A DNA stretch of 64,000 bases from a virus, in the IMG/VR virus record IMGVR_UViG_3300009034_000014, positions 19,438 through 83,437 of that record. One strand, given 5' to 3'. The position numbers were made by a program, and so were the translations under genes. The notes under the pieces were generated by a model. The model searched no databases and was not told the origin of the DNA. It saw nothing but the letters and a program-made list of their open reading frames with translations. This document shows, in pieces, positions 24,538 to 32,900 of this stretch; within the stretch, counting starts at the first letter, position 1; every line of letters begins with the position of its first letter.

Positions 24538-25634
24538 GTGTACGACCATGCGACTGGCGACGCCACCCCGAGTGGCGCACGATATAGAGTAATGATGTCC
24601 AAAATCTCCGGATCGCTCGTGATGCCGCTCAGCCCCGGCTTGCGCTCTCCGAACCCGCCGCCAGCCGGCTGATAGCGGATTTCATGTCCGTCAGTTTTTT
24701 CGCTCAAGATTGCACCCAGCGCCGACGGGGATGGCGTTACAGCACCGCCACCATACATCGGGCTCGTCAGCTTCTCGATAACCAGTTTGATCAGGGCGCG
24801 TACGATTGCGTACGGAACGCCACCACCGACCATTCCATAAGCAGCGAATCCAGTATCGGCTACTGTCTCCGTGATCGCCTGGTTCCCGGTGGTGCCGCCC
24901 GCGTCGTTCTCCAAGCGAAGAAGCCCGCCGGTCTCGATGGTGCCCGCCGTGATGTCCAGCGCAGCGGCCCCGTTGATCGCGGTCTTAGCCGTGGCCGCGA
25001 CTTCGTCCGCCGTGGTATCGCCAGACACATCCACGCGCACGTTCGTTGCATCGTATCCGCTAGGCGGTACGTAAGATCCAGAGACATCGAAATAGAACGT
25101 GACTGCCGGATTCGTGCCGTCGGGGAGCACGAAGGTCTCGCCATCGACTAGTTCCGCCTTCGTAACGAACTGAACGGCACCATGCGCCGGGATACCGTCT
25201 TCCACGTAACCGAACGCGCCTTTCACTTCCTGGTTCTTTCGGCCGAGATGAAACTTCAGACGTCCGTAAGTGAGTGGAGCTGTATAGATGTCTCGCACAG
25301 CATCAGGGCTAACCAGCGAGATCTTGGGATTCCTACGATTGTCTGGGTAGGACTTTTCGGAGTAGACCTTGTACAGGCTGGCGTCAAGCGCGGCGGTAGA
25401 GCCGTTCAGTTTCAGATGCTCTACCGAGATGATCGGCACGCCGAAGAAGAGGGTATCAGAATCGTTGCCATCGAGCAGGAGAGTGAGCGTTCGTGACTCA
25501 AACCACTGCCGACATGCTCTGTCCAGCAATTCCTGCCAGGTTCGGATGTAGTCCACGACCTTCTTGTCCGGATACTTCGTGATATCCGTCAAGCCCTCGT
25601 CGCGAACGTCCTGCACTGTTACGTAGGCGCCCAA
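24534..25634 (-). CDS. Head-tail connector (adaptor) protein with inserted beta domain
   Basis: The start is TTG at 25634, right after the upstream stop; a GTG six codons on is the alternative. The N-terminal 130 residues (VQDVRDEGLTDITKYPDKKV, IRTWQELLDRACRQWFE) and the C-terminal helix (AIVRALIKLVIEKLTSPM) look like adaptor proteins of the gp6/gp13 connector type. Residues 160-272 are an insert (DGTNPAVTFYFDVSGSYVPP ... SGDTTADEVAATAKTAINGA) nearly identical in pattern to the insert of baseplate J. The insert probably decorates the neck. It lies next to the closure and completion genes. Confidence 0.65.
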   Translation of the reverse strand: MGAYVTVQDVRDEGLTDITKYPDKKVVDYIRTWQELLDRACRQWFESRTLTLLLDGNDSDTLFFGVPIISVEHLKLNGSTAALDASLYKVYSEKSYPDNRRNPKISLVSPDAVRDIYTAPLTYGRLKFHLGRKNQEVKGAFGYVEDGIPAHGAVQFVTKAELVDGETFVLPDGTNPAVTFYFDVSGSYVPPSGYDATNVRVDVSGDTTADEVAATAKTAINGAAALDITAGTIETGGLLRLENDAGGTTGNQAITETVADTGFAAYGMVGGGVPYAIVRALIKLVIEKLTSPMYGGGAVTPSPSALGAILSEKTDGHEIRYQPAGGGFGERKPGLSGITSDPEILDIITLYRAPLGVASPVAWSYT

Positions 25635-26030
25635 TCAGACGGCCCCCTTCCAAAAGTCGTCGGCCAGCCGCTTCCGCAACTCGGCTCTCTTGGTCCATGA
25701 TGTCTTTCGCTCGACCTCCGTCGCGCCGCCGAAGGTGAACACTCCGTTCGCACCTCGCGTGTACGAAAGCTGGTAGTGCGTGCTCGGATCGTGCAGCTCA
25801 TCCTCTTTCGTGAACCAGTTTATGCAGGCCACGATTCTATCGGCGTAGACTTCGTTGATCCAGAGATGCCGAGGCTTCTTCGGAAGTTCCAACCCCTTGA
25901 AGTGCTCTGTCAGAGCGCGGTCCATCTTCTCGTTGAACTCGCCGATCGATTCCTGATTTCGTAGAGGTAGGTCAGCCTTCTCGACCATTACCACCGTTCC
26001 GACCTGAGCTTTTTCGGTTTCGTCGTTCAC
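25635..26030 (-). CDS. Hypothetical neck-region protein
   Basis: A 131-residue protein starting with GTG at 26030 (GAGG upstream). It has an N-terminal acidic and helical part and a beta-rich middle (HLWINEVYADRIVACINWFT, STHYQLSYTRGANGVFTFGG), then an Arg/Lys-rich end (ERKTSWTKRAELRKRLADDF). I do not recognise the family. Its position in the neck/connector cluster suggests a minor structural or assembly protein. Confidence 0.55.
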   Translation of the reverse strand: MNDETEKAQVGTVVMVEKADLPLRNQESIGEFNEKMDRALTEHFKGLELPKKPRHLWINEVYADRIVACINWFTKEDELHDPSTHYQLSYTRGANGVFTFGGATEVERKTSWTKRAELRKRLADDFWKGAV

Positions 26031-26034
26031 TGCC

Positions 26035-26394
26035 TCACCTCTGTTCCGGATCGAATCTGCGTCGTCCCGGCTTTGAGAGTGCGATACGCACGTTTGCGAT
26101 CTGCTCCCGGTGGACCATTACCGACAGCCGCACGTCGTCCGCGAAGCACAGCAGCCTTTCTCCGCCCTTGTTCCTGCGCCCATTGTTGACGACTGGCTCG
26201 GCCGTCAAGACCACCTGACGAAAATCCCCTGGACGCGGAAGCGAGTACGTTATGCCGTTGTGAGAAACGGTCAGGCCCGTGATGGCCTCCCGAAATGCCG
26301 GGTCTTTCAACCTCTCCAACCATGAACGCGCTTGCTCCTCGTCCTCAAGATCGATCTCCACCGTTCGTCCGTCAGCGCTGTGAACCCGGAGCAC
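26035..26394 (-). CDS. Hypothetical protein
   Basis: A 119-residue protein probably starting at GTG 26394. It opens with a beta-hairpin (LRVHSADGRTVEIDLEDEEQ), followed by a short helix (ARSWLERLKDPAFREAITG) and further strands (HNGITYSLPRPGDFRQVVL, RLLCFADDVRLSVMVHREQ). It is compact and looks globular. No family recognised; it ends four bases before the next gene, so it shares its operon. Confidence 0.5.
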   Translation of the reverse strand: MLRVHSADGRTVEIDLEDEEQARSWLERLKDPAFREAITGLTVSHNGITYSLPRPGDFRQVVLTAEPVVNNGRRNKGGERLLCFADDVRLSVMVHREQIANVRIALSKPGRRRFDPEQR

Positions 26395-26438
26395 CTCCGA
26401 AGACCTCCAGCCCGTGCTTCAGGCTGTCAGAGCGAGAG

Positions 26439-26792
26439 TCAGTCTTCCTTCTCGCGGTTGCTGCGCCGACGCCGAGAACGCGGTCTCGCCTCTTCCGGTG
26501 TTGGTTCGACTGCCTTGGGCTCCGGATCCTCGGATAAATCCGGAGGTGCGGCTGGTTCGGGCTCGGACTTTGATGTGGGAACGTCCGCCAGCTTCTTGCT
26601 GAGTACTCGGAGGTTTCTGGCCGTGTCCGGACGCTGGTCAAGAATAAAGCGGAACTCGTCGTCGGTAATCCATGTCGCGGAACCAGGCCGGAAGTGCAGA
26701 GCGCCCTTCACGGAACGCTTCGCGCCCGCAGGGAAACCATCCACCTGTTGAGGGAAGGAAGTCTCTTTCAGTTGTACGAGAACTTCGCCCAT
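26439..26792 (-). CDS. Hypothetical protein with disordered acidic/basic tail
   Basis: Start ATG 26792 (MGEVLVQLKETSF) has GAGGTGA upstream. A short beta-rich domain (about residues 1-60; VLVQLKETSFPQQVDGFPAG, then ITDDEFRFILDQRPD) is followed by a low-complexity tail rich in Pro, Glu and Asp that ends in a run of Arg (PRSRRRRSNREKED). It lies just downstream of the capsid genes. A head accessory role is possible. Confidence 0.5.
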   Translation of the reverse strand: MGEVLVQLKETSFPQQVDGFPAGAKRSVKGALHFRPGSATWITDDEFRFILDQRPDTARNLRVLSKKLADVPTSKSEPEPAAPPDLSEDPEPKAVEPTPEEARPRSRRRRSNREKED

Positions 26793-26803
26793 TTCGCTCA
26801 CCT

Positions 26804-27070
26804 CTACGGCTTGGCCTTCCTTCTTGGTCTACCGCCCTTGTTCACCGACTCCGGCTTCGTTTCCGCAGCCTTGGCAGAGGCGGATTCAATCTCCGCTTTC
26901 CGCGCCGCCTCCTCCGCTTCAAGATCCGTCATGGTGAAGAACCCACAGTTGCGCACCAGCTTGATCAGCTCGGGATCGGTCAAGGTCTGGGGTGTGCCCC
27001 TCACGAACGATGGTCCGTTGCGAAAGGAGTACGACGAACCTTCTTTTAACTCTGCTCTCACTCGTGCCAT
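26804..27070 (-). CDS. Small head-associated protein
   Basis: An 88-residue protein with AGGAGG before ATG 27070. Its first half has ARVRAELKEGSSYSFRNGPS and RGTPQTLTDPELIKLVRNCG, a layout found in small proteins downstream of phage capsid genes. Its C-terminus is a charged Ala-rich helix with a basic tail (NKGGRPRRKAKP). It lies between the major capsid gene and the next small gene. Function inferred from place only. Confidence 0.55.
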   Translation of the reverse strand: MARVRAELKEGSSYSFRNGPSFVRGTPQTLTDPELIKLVRNCGFFTMTDLEAEEAARKAEIESASAKAAETKPESVNKGGRPRRKAKP

Positions 27071-27139
27071 CTTGAGAAACCTCCTGTTTCCAATCGATAG
27101 CGTTTCAGATTTTCAAAAGCATCCGGTAGCTACTACCTA

Positions 27140-28333
27140 CTAGATGCTGCTGCCGATGTTGATCCCCTTGACCAGCGCGGTGTCCTCCTCGAACTCGCAG
27201 GCAACCGACGCATGAATGGCGTATTGGTCAAGACGGGCGAAAATTCGGCGGTCACGTTCTATGGAAATGCTTGTATTTATTGCAGAAATGTAGTTCATAT
27301 AGTGTGTTAGCACGATCTGCGGGTTCGCCTTGTACGTGACCTTCACGGTCGCACCGGATCCGATAGTGCTTCCGCCTGCTCGTGCGATCGTACCTGCGGT
27401 GTAGTCCACCACGTAGTCGGTGTCCTCGGTATATGCGTCTTCCGGAGTCGCGCCCAGCGTCGAAGTCGTCACGACCACGCTGCTAATCGGGCCGTAGCGC
27501 AGGGCCGTGGCAGCGGTACCGGTCAGGACCACGTGCTCGACTACCGGCGGCAGGAGGTCCAGCAGCGGGACTTCCACCAGCGGGATGCCTAGGGGTGCGT
27601 GCGGTGCGCCGCCGGCCGTTGCATCGCCGAGCGCGGTCGACCGCGACGCCAGCTTCTCGTAGTAGAGGCTGGCCAGATCGGGCGAGATGAAAAACCGGAG
27701 ATCTCGTTTGTTGCGCCGGAACTTCGTCGGCATCTTTCGGACCATTCCGCCGAATACGGAAATGCCTATGTTGGCTCCCTGCGCGTCGAACGAGTTCCCG
27801 CCGTCGGCCAGACGGAACCAGCCGTCGAACAGCGCCATGAGCGAGTCTTTGCGGTACCTGGTGGCGTCTGCGCCGCCTGGGTAGTTGCTTTCGAGGATGG
27901 CGTGTCCGTTGGTATCGCCGTTGATGTAGAGTTCCTCCCAGTTGTTGGCGAAGGCCTTGGCCATCATTTTCACCACATGGTCCGCCACATTCTCCTCGAT
28001 GCTCCGCTCCTTGAAGAGATCGCCGATCTCGAAGGGCACCATAACCGCCTTGGGGGTCAGAGTGACCTTGGAAGTCGTGACGCCGATCCTTACGCCCGGA
28101 TCCGTCGCTTCCGTGAACGGGACCATGACGCGTGCGCCGACTCCGATCTTGTCGATGTCCAGTGCTTCGTTCCGGAAGCGCTCGATTCTCGCGTTGTTCT
28201 TCAGGATCGTCTCGTCCACCACGTAGTCGATGAATCGGTCGGCCTGCTTGGGGTTCAGCTTCCCAGACGTTGCAAGGGTGTCCAGCAGGATCGCTGCCTT
28301 GCGCAACAGTTCTTCGTTTGAAATACCGCCCAT
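27140..28333 (-). CDS. Major capsid protein
   Basis: A 397-residue protein with GGAGGAG before its ATG. It has an HK97-fold layout: a helical N-arm (EELLRKAAILLDTLATSG, DRFIDYVVDETILKNNARIE), the E-loop region (IGVGARVMVPFTEATDPGVR, KVTLTPKAVMVPFEIGDLF), a long spine helix (SIEENVADHVVKMMAKAFAN) and P-domain (NKRDLRFFISPDLASLYYEK). A beta insert (TDYVVDYTAGTIARAGG) resembles an Ig-like tower. It ends DRRIFARLDQYAIHASVACE. Most similar in style to P2 or phiKZ-independent myophage capsids with an inserted domain. It follows the scaffold-like gene. Confidence 0.85.
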   Translation of the reverse strand: MGGISNEELLRKAAILLDTLATSGKLNPKQADRFIDYVVDETILKNNARIERFRNEALDIDKIGVGARVMVPFTEATDPGVRIGVTTSKVTLTPKAVMVPFEIGDLFKERSIEENVADHVVKMMAKAFANNWEELYINGDTNGHAILESNYPGGADATRYRKDSLMALFDGWFRLADGGNSFDAQGANIGISVFGGMVRKMPTKFRRNKRDLRFFISPDLASLYYEKLASRSTALGDATAGGAPHAPLGIPLVEVPLLDLLPPVVEHVVLTGTAATALRYGPISSVVVTTSTLGATPEDAYTEDTDYVVDYTAGTIARAGGSTIGSGATVKVTYKANPQIVLTHYMNYISAINTSISIERDRRIFARLDQYAIHASVACEFEEDTALVKGINIGSSI

Positions 28334-28396
28334 GGTCTCCTCCTCCTATTCTTAGAGAAAGTTTGTTATCCTGTGCTACGAGGCCAGATGAGTCTT

Positions 28397-29584
28397 TCAG
28401 ATCACGCCGCCCCAGAACCCATCCTCCTCCTTCTTCTCAACTCGTGCGGCTGCGGTGCCGTCTTCGATACCTGATCCAGCCTTCCGCTCCTTCACCACTT
28501 CTTCTAGTTGCTTGGTCACATCGGCGAGCTGCTTGCGCAGCTCCTCGACTTCGGGTTCCAGCTCCGACTTCTGGGCACCAACGGCCTGGACCCCTTGGGC
28601 TGCGGGCTCTGCCGCACCCGTGAGCGCCTTCAGCGCATCACCGAGCGCCTTTCTGGTATCCTCGTCTCCGACTTCGCCCAGCAGCTTGATCATCTGCAGA
28701 GCCGTGTCCTTGATCGCGCCGATTCTTGAAGCGGTGAACTTCTTCCCCTTGCTCACGGCCTGGCCCTTGACGATCACGCTCCCATCATCCATGACTTGTA
28801 CCGCGGGGATCTCCGCATCCGCGCCCGGATCAGCCACATCGTCAGACTTCTTGGCAGGCGCTGGATACCCGCCAGCGCCACCGGCAGCGCCCGGCTTCGG
28901 GTACGGATATTGACCGCCCACGACTTTGTTCAGGAAGGACACGACGCGCTTGATCGCCGACGCGAGATCTGCGGGCACGGCCTTCGCGACCTCGTCCTTT
29001 TCCGCTTCCGGGATCGGAAGCTTGCCGTTGGCGGCCTTGGCCATGAACTCCGCGACGCTCTTGATCGCCTTCTCCAACTCCTCGGTCAGCGCCTTCTTCG
29101 CCTCCTCTTCCGTCGGGATGTCCTCGGCCTTGCCAACCGGCTTCGGGTACGGGTATTTTCCTCCGACCACCTTGCCCAGGAAAGTCAGAACCCGCGCGAT
29201 GGCCGGACCGGGCGCGCCCTTCATGCGCGAAAGGCGCTTCATCCACGCCGATACATCGCGGATCGCCTTGGCCAGATCGGCTGGTAGCGCTTTTGTGATC
29301 TCCTCGTTGTCCGACTCCCAGAACGATCCTGGATCGCCCTCGGTTTCGGGCAGTGCCTTTTCGACTTCGGCGATGCCCTCGAAGATAGGCTTGAAGTCTC
29401 CGCCATCCTCGTTCTTCAGCAGTGCGTCCACTTCCGCTTGAAATGCGCCCATTTCTTCCTCCTTGAGTCGTTTGATGATCAGAAATTTACGGAGGTTCGC
29501 TGCGCGATCTACCAGCGATACCTCCCGAACGTCTACGTCGAGAATCCTGCGTGGGTTGTCCTTATCGTTTTCCGTCTCGCCCAT
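28397..29584 (-). CDS. Scaffold-like protein with XkdF N-terminal motif and internal repeats
   Basis: A 395-residue protein. The N-terminus has VREVSLVDRAANLRKFLIIK, the phrase (x-VSLVD-xxAN...F-IIK) that usually opens XkdF-type prohead protease proteins, but no protease core follows. Three related units come next, at about residues 100-140, 160-200 and 205-240: LPADLAKAIRDVSAWMKRL, TEELEKAIKSVAEFMAKAA, VPADLASAIKRVVSFLNKVV, each ending in a YPYPKP-like or LPIPE-like segment. A C-terminal coiled coil follows (EVEELRKQLADVTKQLEEVV). Position directly before the capsid gene and helical repeats fit a scaffold. GGGGAG precedes ATG 29584. Confidence 0.7.
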   Translation of the reverse strand: MGETENDKDNPRRILDVDVREVSLVDRAANLRKFLIIKRLKEEEMGAFQAEVDALLKNEDGGDFKPIFEGIAEVEKALPETEGDPGSFWESDNEEITKALPADLAKAIRDVSAWMKRLSRMKGAPGPAIARVLTFLGKVVGGKYPYPKPVGKAEDIPTEEEAKKALTEELEKAIKSVAEFMAKAANGKLPIPEAEKDEVAKAVPADLASAIKRVVSFLNKVVGGQYPYPKPGAAGGAGGYPAPAKKSDDVADPGADAEIPAVQVMDDGSVIVKGQAVSKGKKFTASRIGAIKDTALQMIKLLGEVGDEDTRKALGDALKALTGAAEPAAQGVQAVGAQKSELEPEVEELRKQLADVTKQLEEVVKERKAGSGIEDGTAAARVEKKEEDGFWGGVI

Positions 29585-29608
29585 CCGACTAACTCCCCTT
29601 TGGAACGC

Positions 29609-29640
29609 AAAAACCCCGGACGGCTTATGCCATCCGGGGT
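29609..29640 (-). terminator. Rho-independent terminator before the capsid operon
   Basis: On the minus strand an 11-bp GC-rich stem (ACCCCGGATGG / CCGTCCGGGGT, one G-T pair) with a six-base loop is followed directly by a run of five T. It lies 25 bases upstream of the scaffold gene and 36 bases downstream of the small gene at 29676. It should at least partly separate transcription of the enzyme/protease block from scaffold and capsid genes. Confidence 0.8.
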
Positions 29641-29675
29641 CCGGTTTTCTCCGATACCTCGTTTTTTTGAGTCGT

Positions 29676-29906
29676 CTACTTGTTGCCTAACTCGCTCCCC
29701 AGCTCTTCTAGCCGCGTCCAACCGCGACTCTCGTTGACGTAGACGACTTTGCCTGCTTCAAATTTCAAAGTAACCTGACCGAAAAAACCACGCTGCTTCA
29801 GGCTCTCAAAGTACAAACCTAGAAGATTGCATTGGGTCTTTCCGTTCTCATGCCTCAATTGTGACAAACTGTTGTTCTTGCTGTCAAGAGATTTATTTTT
29901 GTTCAT
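29676..29906 (-). CDS. Small hypothetical protein (DUF2292-like layout)
   Basis: Start ATG 29906 overlaps the stop of the protease fusion (ATGA). The 76-residue product has a Lys/Asn/Ser-rich start, then a helix (CNLLGLYFESLKQRGFFG) and a short beta part (QVTLKFEAGKVVYVNESRG). The pattern F-G-x-V-T-L-x-F-x-x-G-K-V-V is like the DUF2292 small-protein family, whose role is unknown. It ends just before the terminator. Confidence 0.6.
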   Translation of the reverse strand: MNKNKSLDSKNNSLSQLRHENGKTQCNLLGLYFESLKQRGFFGQVTLKFEAGKVVYVNESRGWTRLEELGSELGNK

Positions 29907-32900
29907 ATTACGGTTGCCACTCCCTGAATAGAAAATCCGGTGATTTCCCCCTTCTTCACCTTCTTCCATAGCGTGTCGTCGTTAATCTTGTTCGACATGA
30001 GCCACGTACCCTTTGTCACCTTCTGATCGCCGAGTTTGAAACTCGTTTTTGCTATCCAGGACTCGACCAACTCCACGCCTATCTCTCCGAACATCGTGTG
30101 CAGCACCCCGAGCTGAGTCTCGCGGTTGTAGCTCGCCAGAAACTTGTGTGCTGCGCGCTCGATGGCCTCAGCATCGATTGTATCGCCCTGCGCGTCCACC
30201 TCGTCCGGTTCTAGGACTATGCCGGTGACGATTCGCTTTTCCTTGTCCACCTTCGCGATCACGGTCTCGTTGACGAACGCCGCTTTGAATACCTCTGCCA
30301 TTTCTCCAGCCTCCTTCTTCACCTCCGGACCCGGGACAGAAGGCTGCCACAACCAGTCGCCGTCCGAGCGCTTAGCCTCGTACAAGCCTTTCAGTAGCTC
30401 GCCCTTGATCTGCACCTTCAGAAACTTGTCGCTGTAGGACAGGACCGAGGCTTTTCCGGAATCCAGGATCTCGATGTTTGAAGGCGTGGCCTTCGTCGGG
30501 TTCAGATAGTGACTCGGCTTGATCTCGCCCTCGAATTTCATGCTCTCCTTGTGCGGATCGTCCTTCACGTCCGCCGCGAGCCGCTTGTTGTCCAGCGGGT
30601 TCAAGTACATCTCGACGACGATCAGTTCCGGTCGACCAACATCCAGCCGTAGGTGCCAGAGCGTTCGGGACGGACCGACGCGGATCTGGATCGGACCTCG
30701 CCAGGTCTGCTCTTGAAGCACGAATCGTGCGTCGAGCATGCTGGCCTTCGTGGTTCGCCGCTTGTACGGCGCGGTGTAGTCGATCTCCACGTCTTTCGCC
30801 TTGATCGCCAGTTGCAGCGCGTCACGAGTCTGCTTGGCCTTGGCAGCTGTCTTGCTTTTCCAGTAGCGGTACTCGACCGGCACCTGCTTGCGGATAGCCT
30901 TTGGCAGCGCTGAGATTCCCACCGGAGGCATCCAACCTTTTTTTACGGCGTCGCGGTCGAGCACATAGGGAGTCTGATCGTCTGGACGGATACACAGCCA
31001 AACAGGTCCAGGCAACTCAGACTCCTCTGAAGGTGGGAGTACCGCTTTACTCAGCACCTCGCCTTTCAGGTTTTCAGGTAGATCCTCATCGTCTGGAGTG
31101 CCGTCTTTCTTCAACCGAAGCTGGCGGAAGAAGATCCGGTAGTTGAGCGCCTTGCCGACCATTGCATACTCGTGGAGCCAAACTTTTTGAGCCAAGTATT
31201 CAGCCTCGCCCTGGTCCACGATCTGGAACACGCCAGGGAACTCTCGCGTCCCTCCCACGGGTGGCGGCTTGCCCTCCTCAGGCATCTTAGTGGCACCTTC
31301 GACATTGAGCCAATCGTACGGCTCCGCTGCCTTCCGAACCGAGTTGATTGAAGTGCGAACTGGCTCTTTCACACCGCGCTTGCGCCTCTTCGCCCACTCT
31401 CCGGTGTTCCAGTTGATCTTGGAAATCTCATCCATGCGCGTTCGGCTCAGCGCCCGAGCCTGCGATAGCTTGGTGACGGGTTCTTTGATCTCTCCCTTGA
31501 TGCCGGTGAGCAACGTCCAGCCGATTAGCAGACGCTTCGGTCGCAGTACAATGCGGAGATCCGAATGCATAGATTTTCCGCGAAAATGATGCTGCACAGA
31601 ATAGGCATAAGGCGCCTTGTCTTCGTCCGGGATCTCCATGTACGGATCGGCTTGTTTCTCTACCGCGCGGGTTGGGAGGTATTCGATGTTCCCTTCTTCG
31701 TCGATCTCCTTGACTTGGAGCACGAGGTTGCGCTTCGCGCGTGCCGCAGCCGAATCAACGGTATCAGTCTTGTCAGTCCACGGCCCGATCACACGCGGCA
31801 CCCAGACGGACATGCGCTCGCCCTCTGGCTTGCGCTCGATGTTGATCGTCTCTCCCTCGATCAGGATGGGATCGCCTTCCGCGAAGTCAAGCTTAGTCGC
31901 GAAAGTGTCGCCTACCGGAGTGACTGTCTTCCCCTTCACCTGAACGGTCTTGATCGGCTTCGCCTTCCCGGGTAGCACGCCATATTGGTAGACCCAGACT
32001 CCGCCCTTAGTCTTCTCCCGTCCGAGAACGATCCCGCGCACTATGCTGGAGTTGTGAAATTTGGTCCAGAGATCGAGCGTCACGACCTTGAGCGGGTATG
32101 GGCTGTCCGCCTGCTTCGCGACCACGCCTTCCGACCCTGGCAGCTCGCGGATCTTGCGGACGGCGCGTTCCAGTTCTTCCAGATCATGGGCCTTGGTTCC
32201 TGGTACAGCATTCAGCCTGTGTTTCAGATCCGGAGCACCCATGGTGCTCTGCTCGACTCCCAGCTTCCCAAGAAGCTCCAGTCTGCGGAACACCGGCCAC
32301 TTGTGAACGTCGCCGTCCTCGCCGTGGTAGAGCACGTCGAACACGTTGGTCACGACGTTTGAGTCGTCTGGCTCGTCCTTTGCATGCAGGTAGCCAGCTA
32401 TCGCCTCGCGCGGGAGGTGCTGGCGTCCCTTCCACAATTCGATCTCACAGTCGAAGACCAACTTGTCGACCTTGAGTTTTCGGATCTCCTCGACCGTCTG
32501 CGGAAGCCTCGCCGTGTTGTCCTCGCCGTCTTCAGAGAAGATCTTGACCGTGTCGCCGTCCTTGTGGACCTGGTGGCGGGCACCGTCAAATTTTTTCTGG
32601 ACATGGGTCGGGAGCCATTCATCGGCTCGTTCGCGGTAGAGCGAAAGAAAGCGCTCAATGGTCTGAAGTTCCTCCGGGAATGCTGGCCGCGTCGGCTTCG
32701 GCTGATAGAAGAACTCGCCAAGGGTGAGTTTGTCGTTCTTCTCGGCGCGCTCGGCCTGCACTAGGAACTTCCCAGTGGGGTCGCGTGACACAAGGGCGAC
32801 GGACTTCTTCACCGACCGCAGGCTGCTCAGGAAGGCCTTCGCGACGGCTGACGCGAGCGGCACCGGCACGCAGTCGCCGAGCAGCCCCCGGACCCCCGTC

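Noticed and set aside
27599-28321. 240-residue plus-strand frame across the capsid gene
   Set aside because: A shadow created by the capsid gene's biased codons; no ribosome site or domain.
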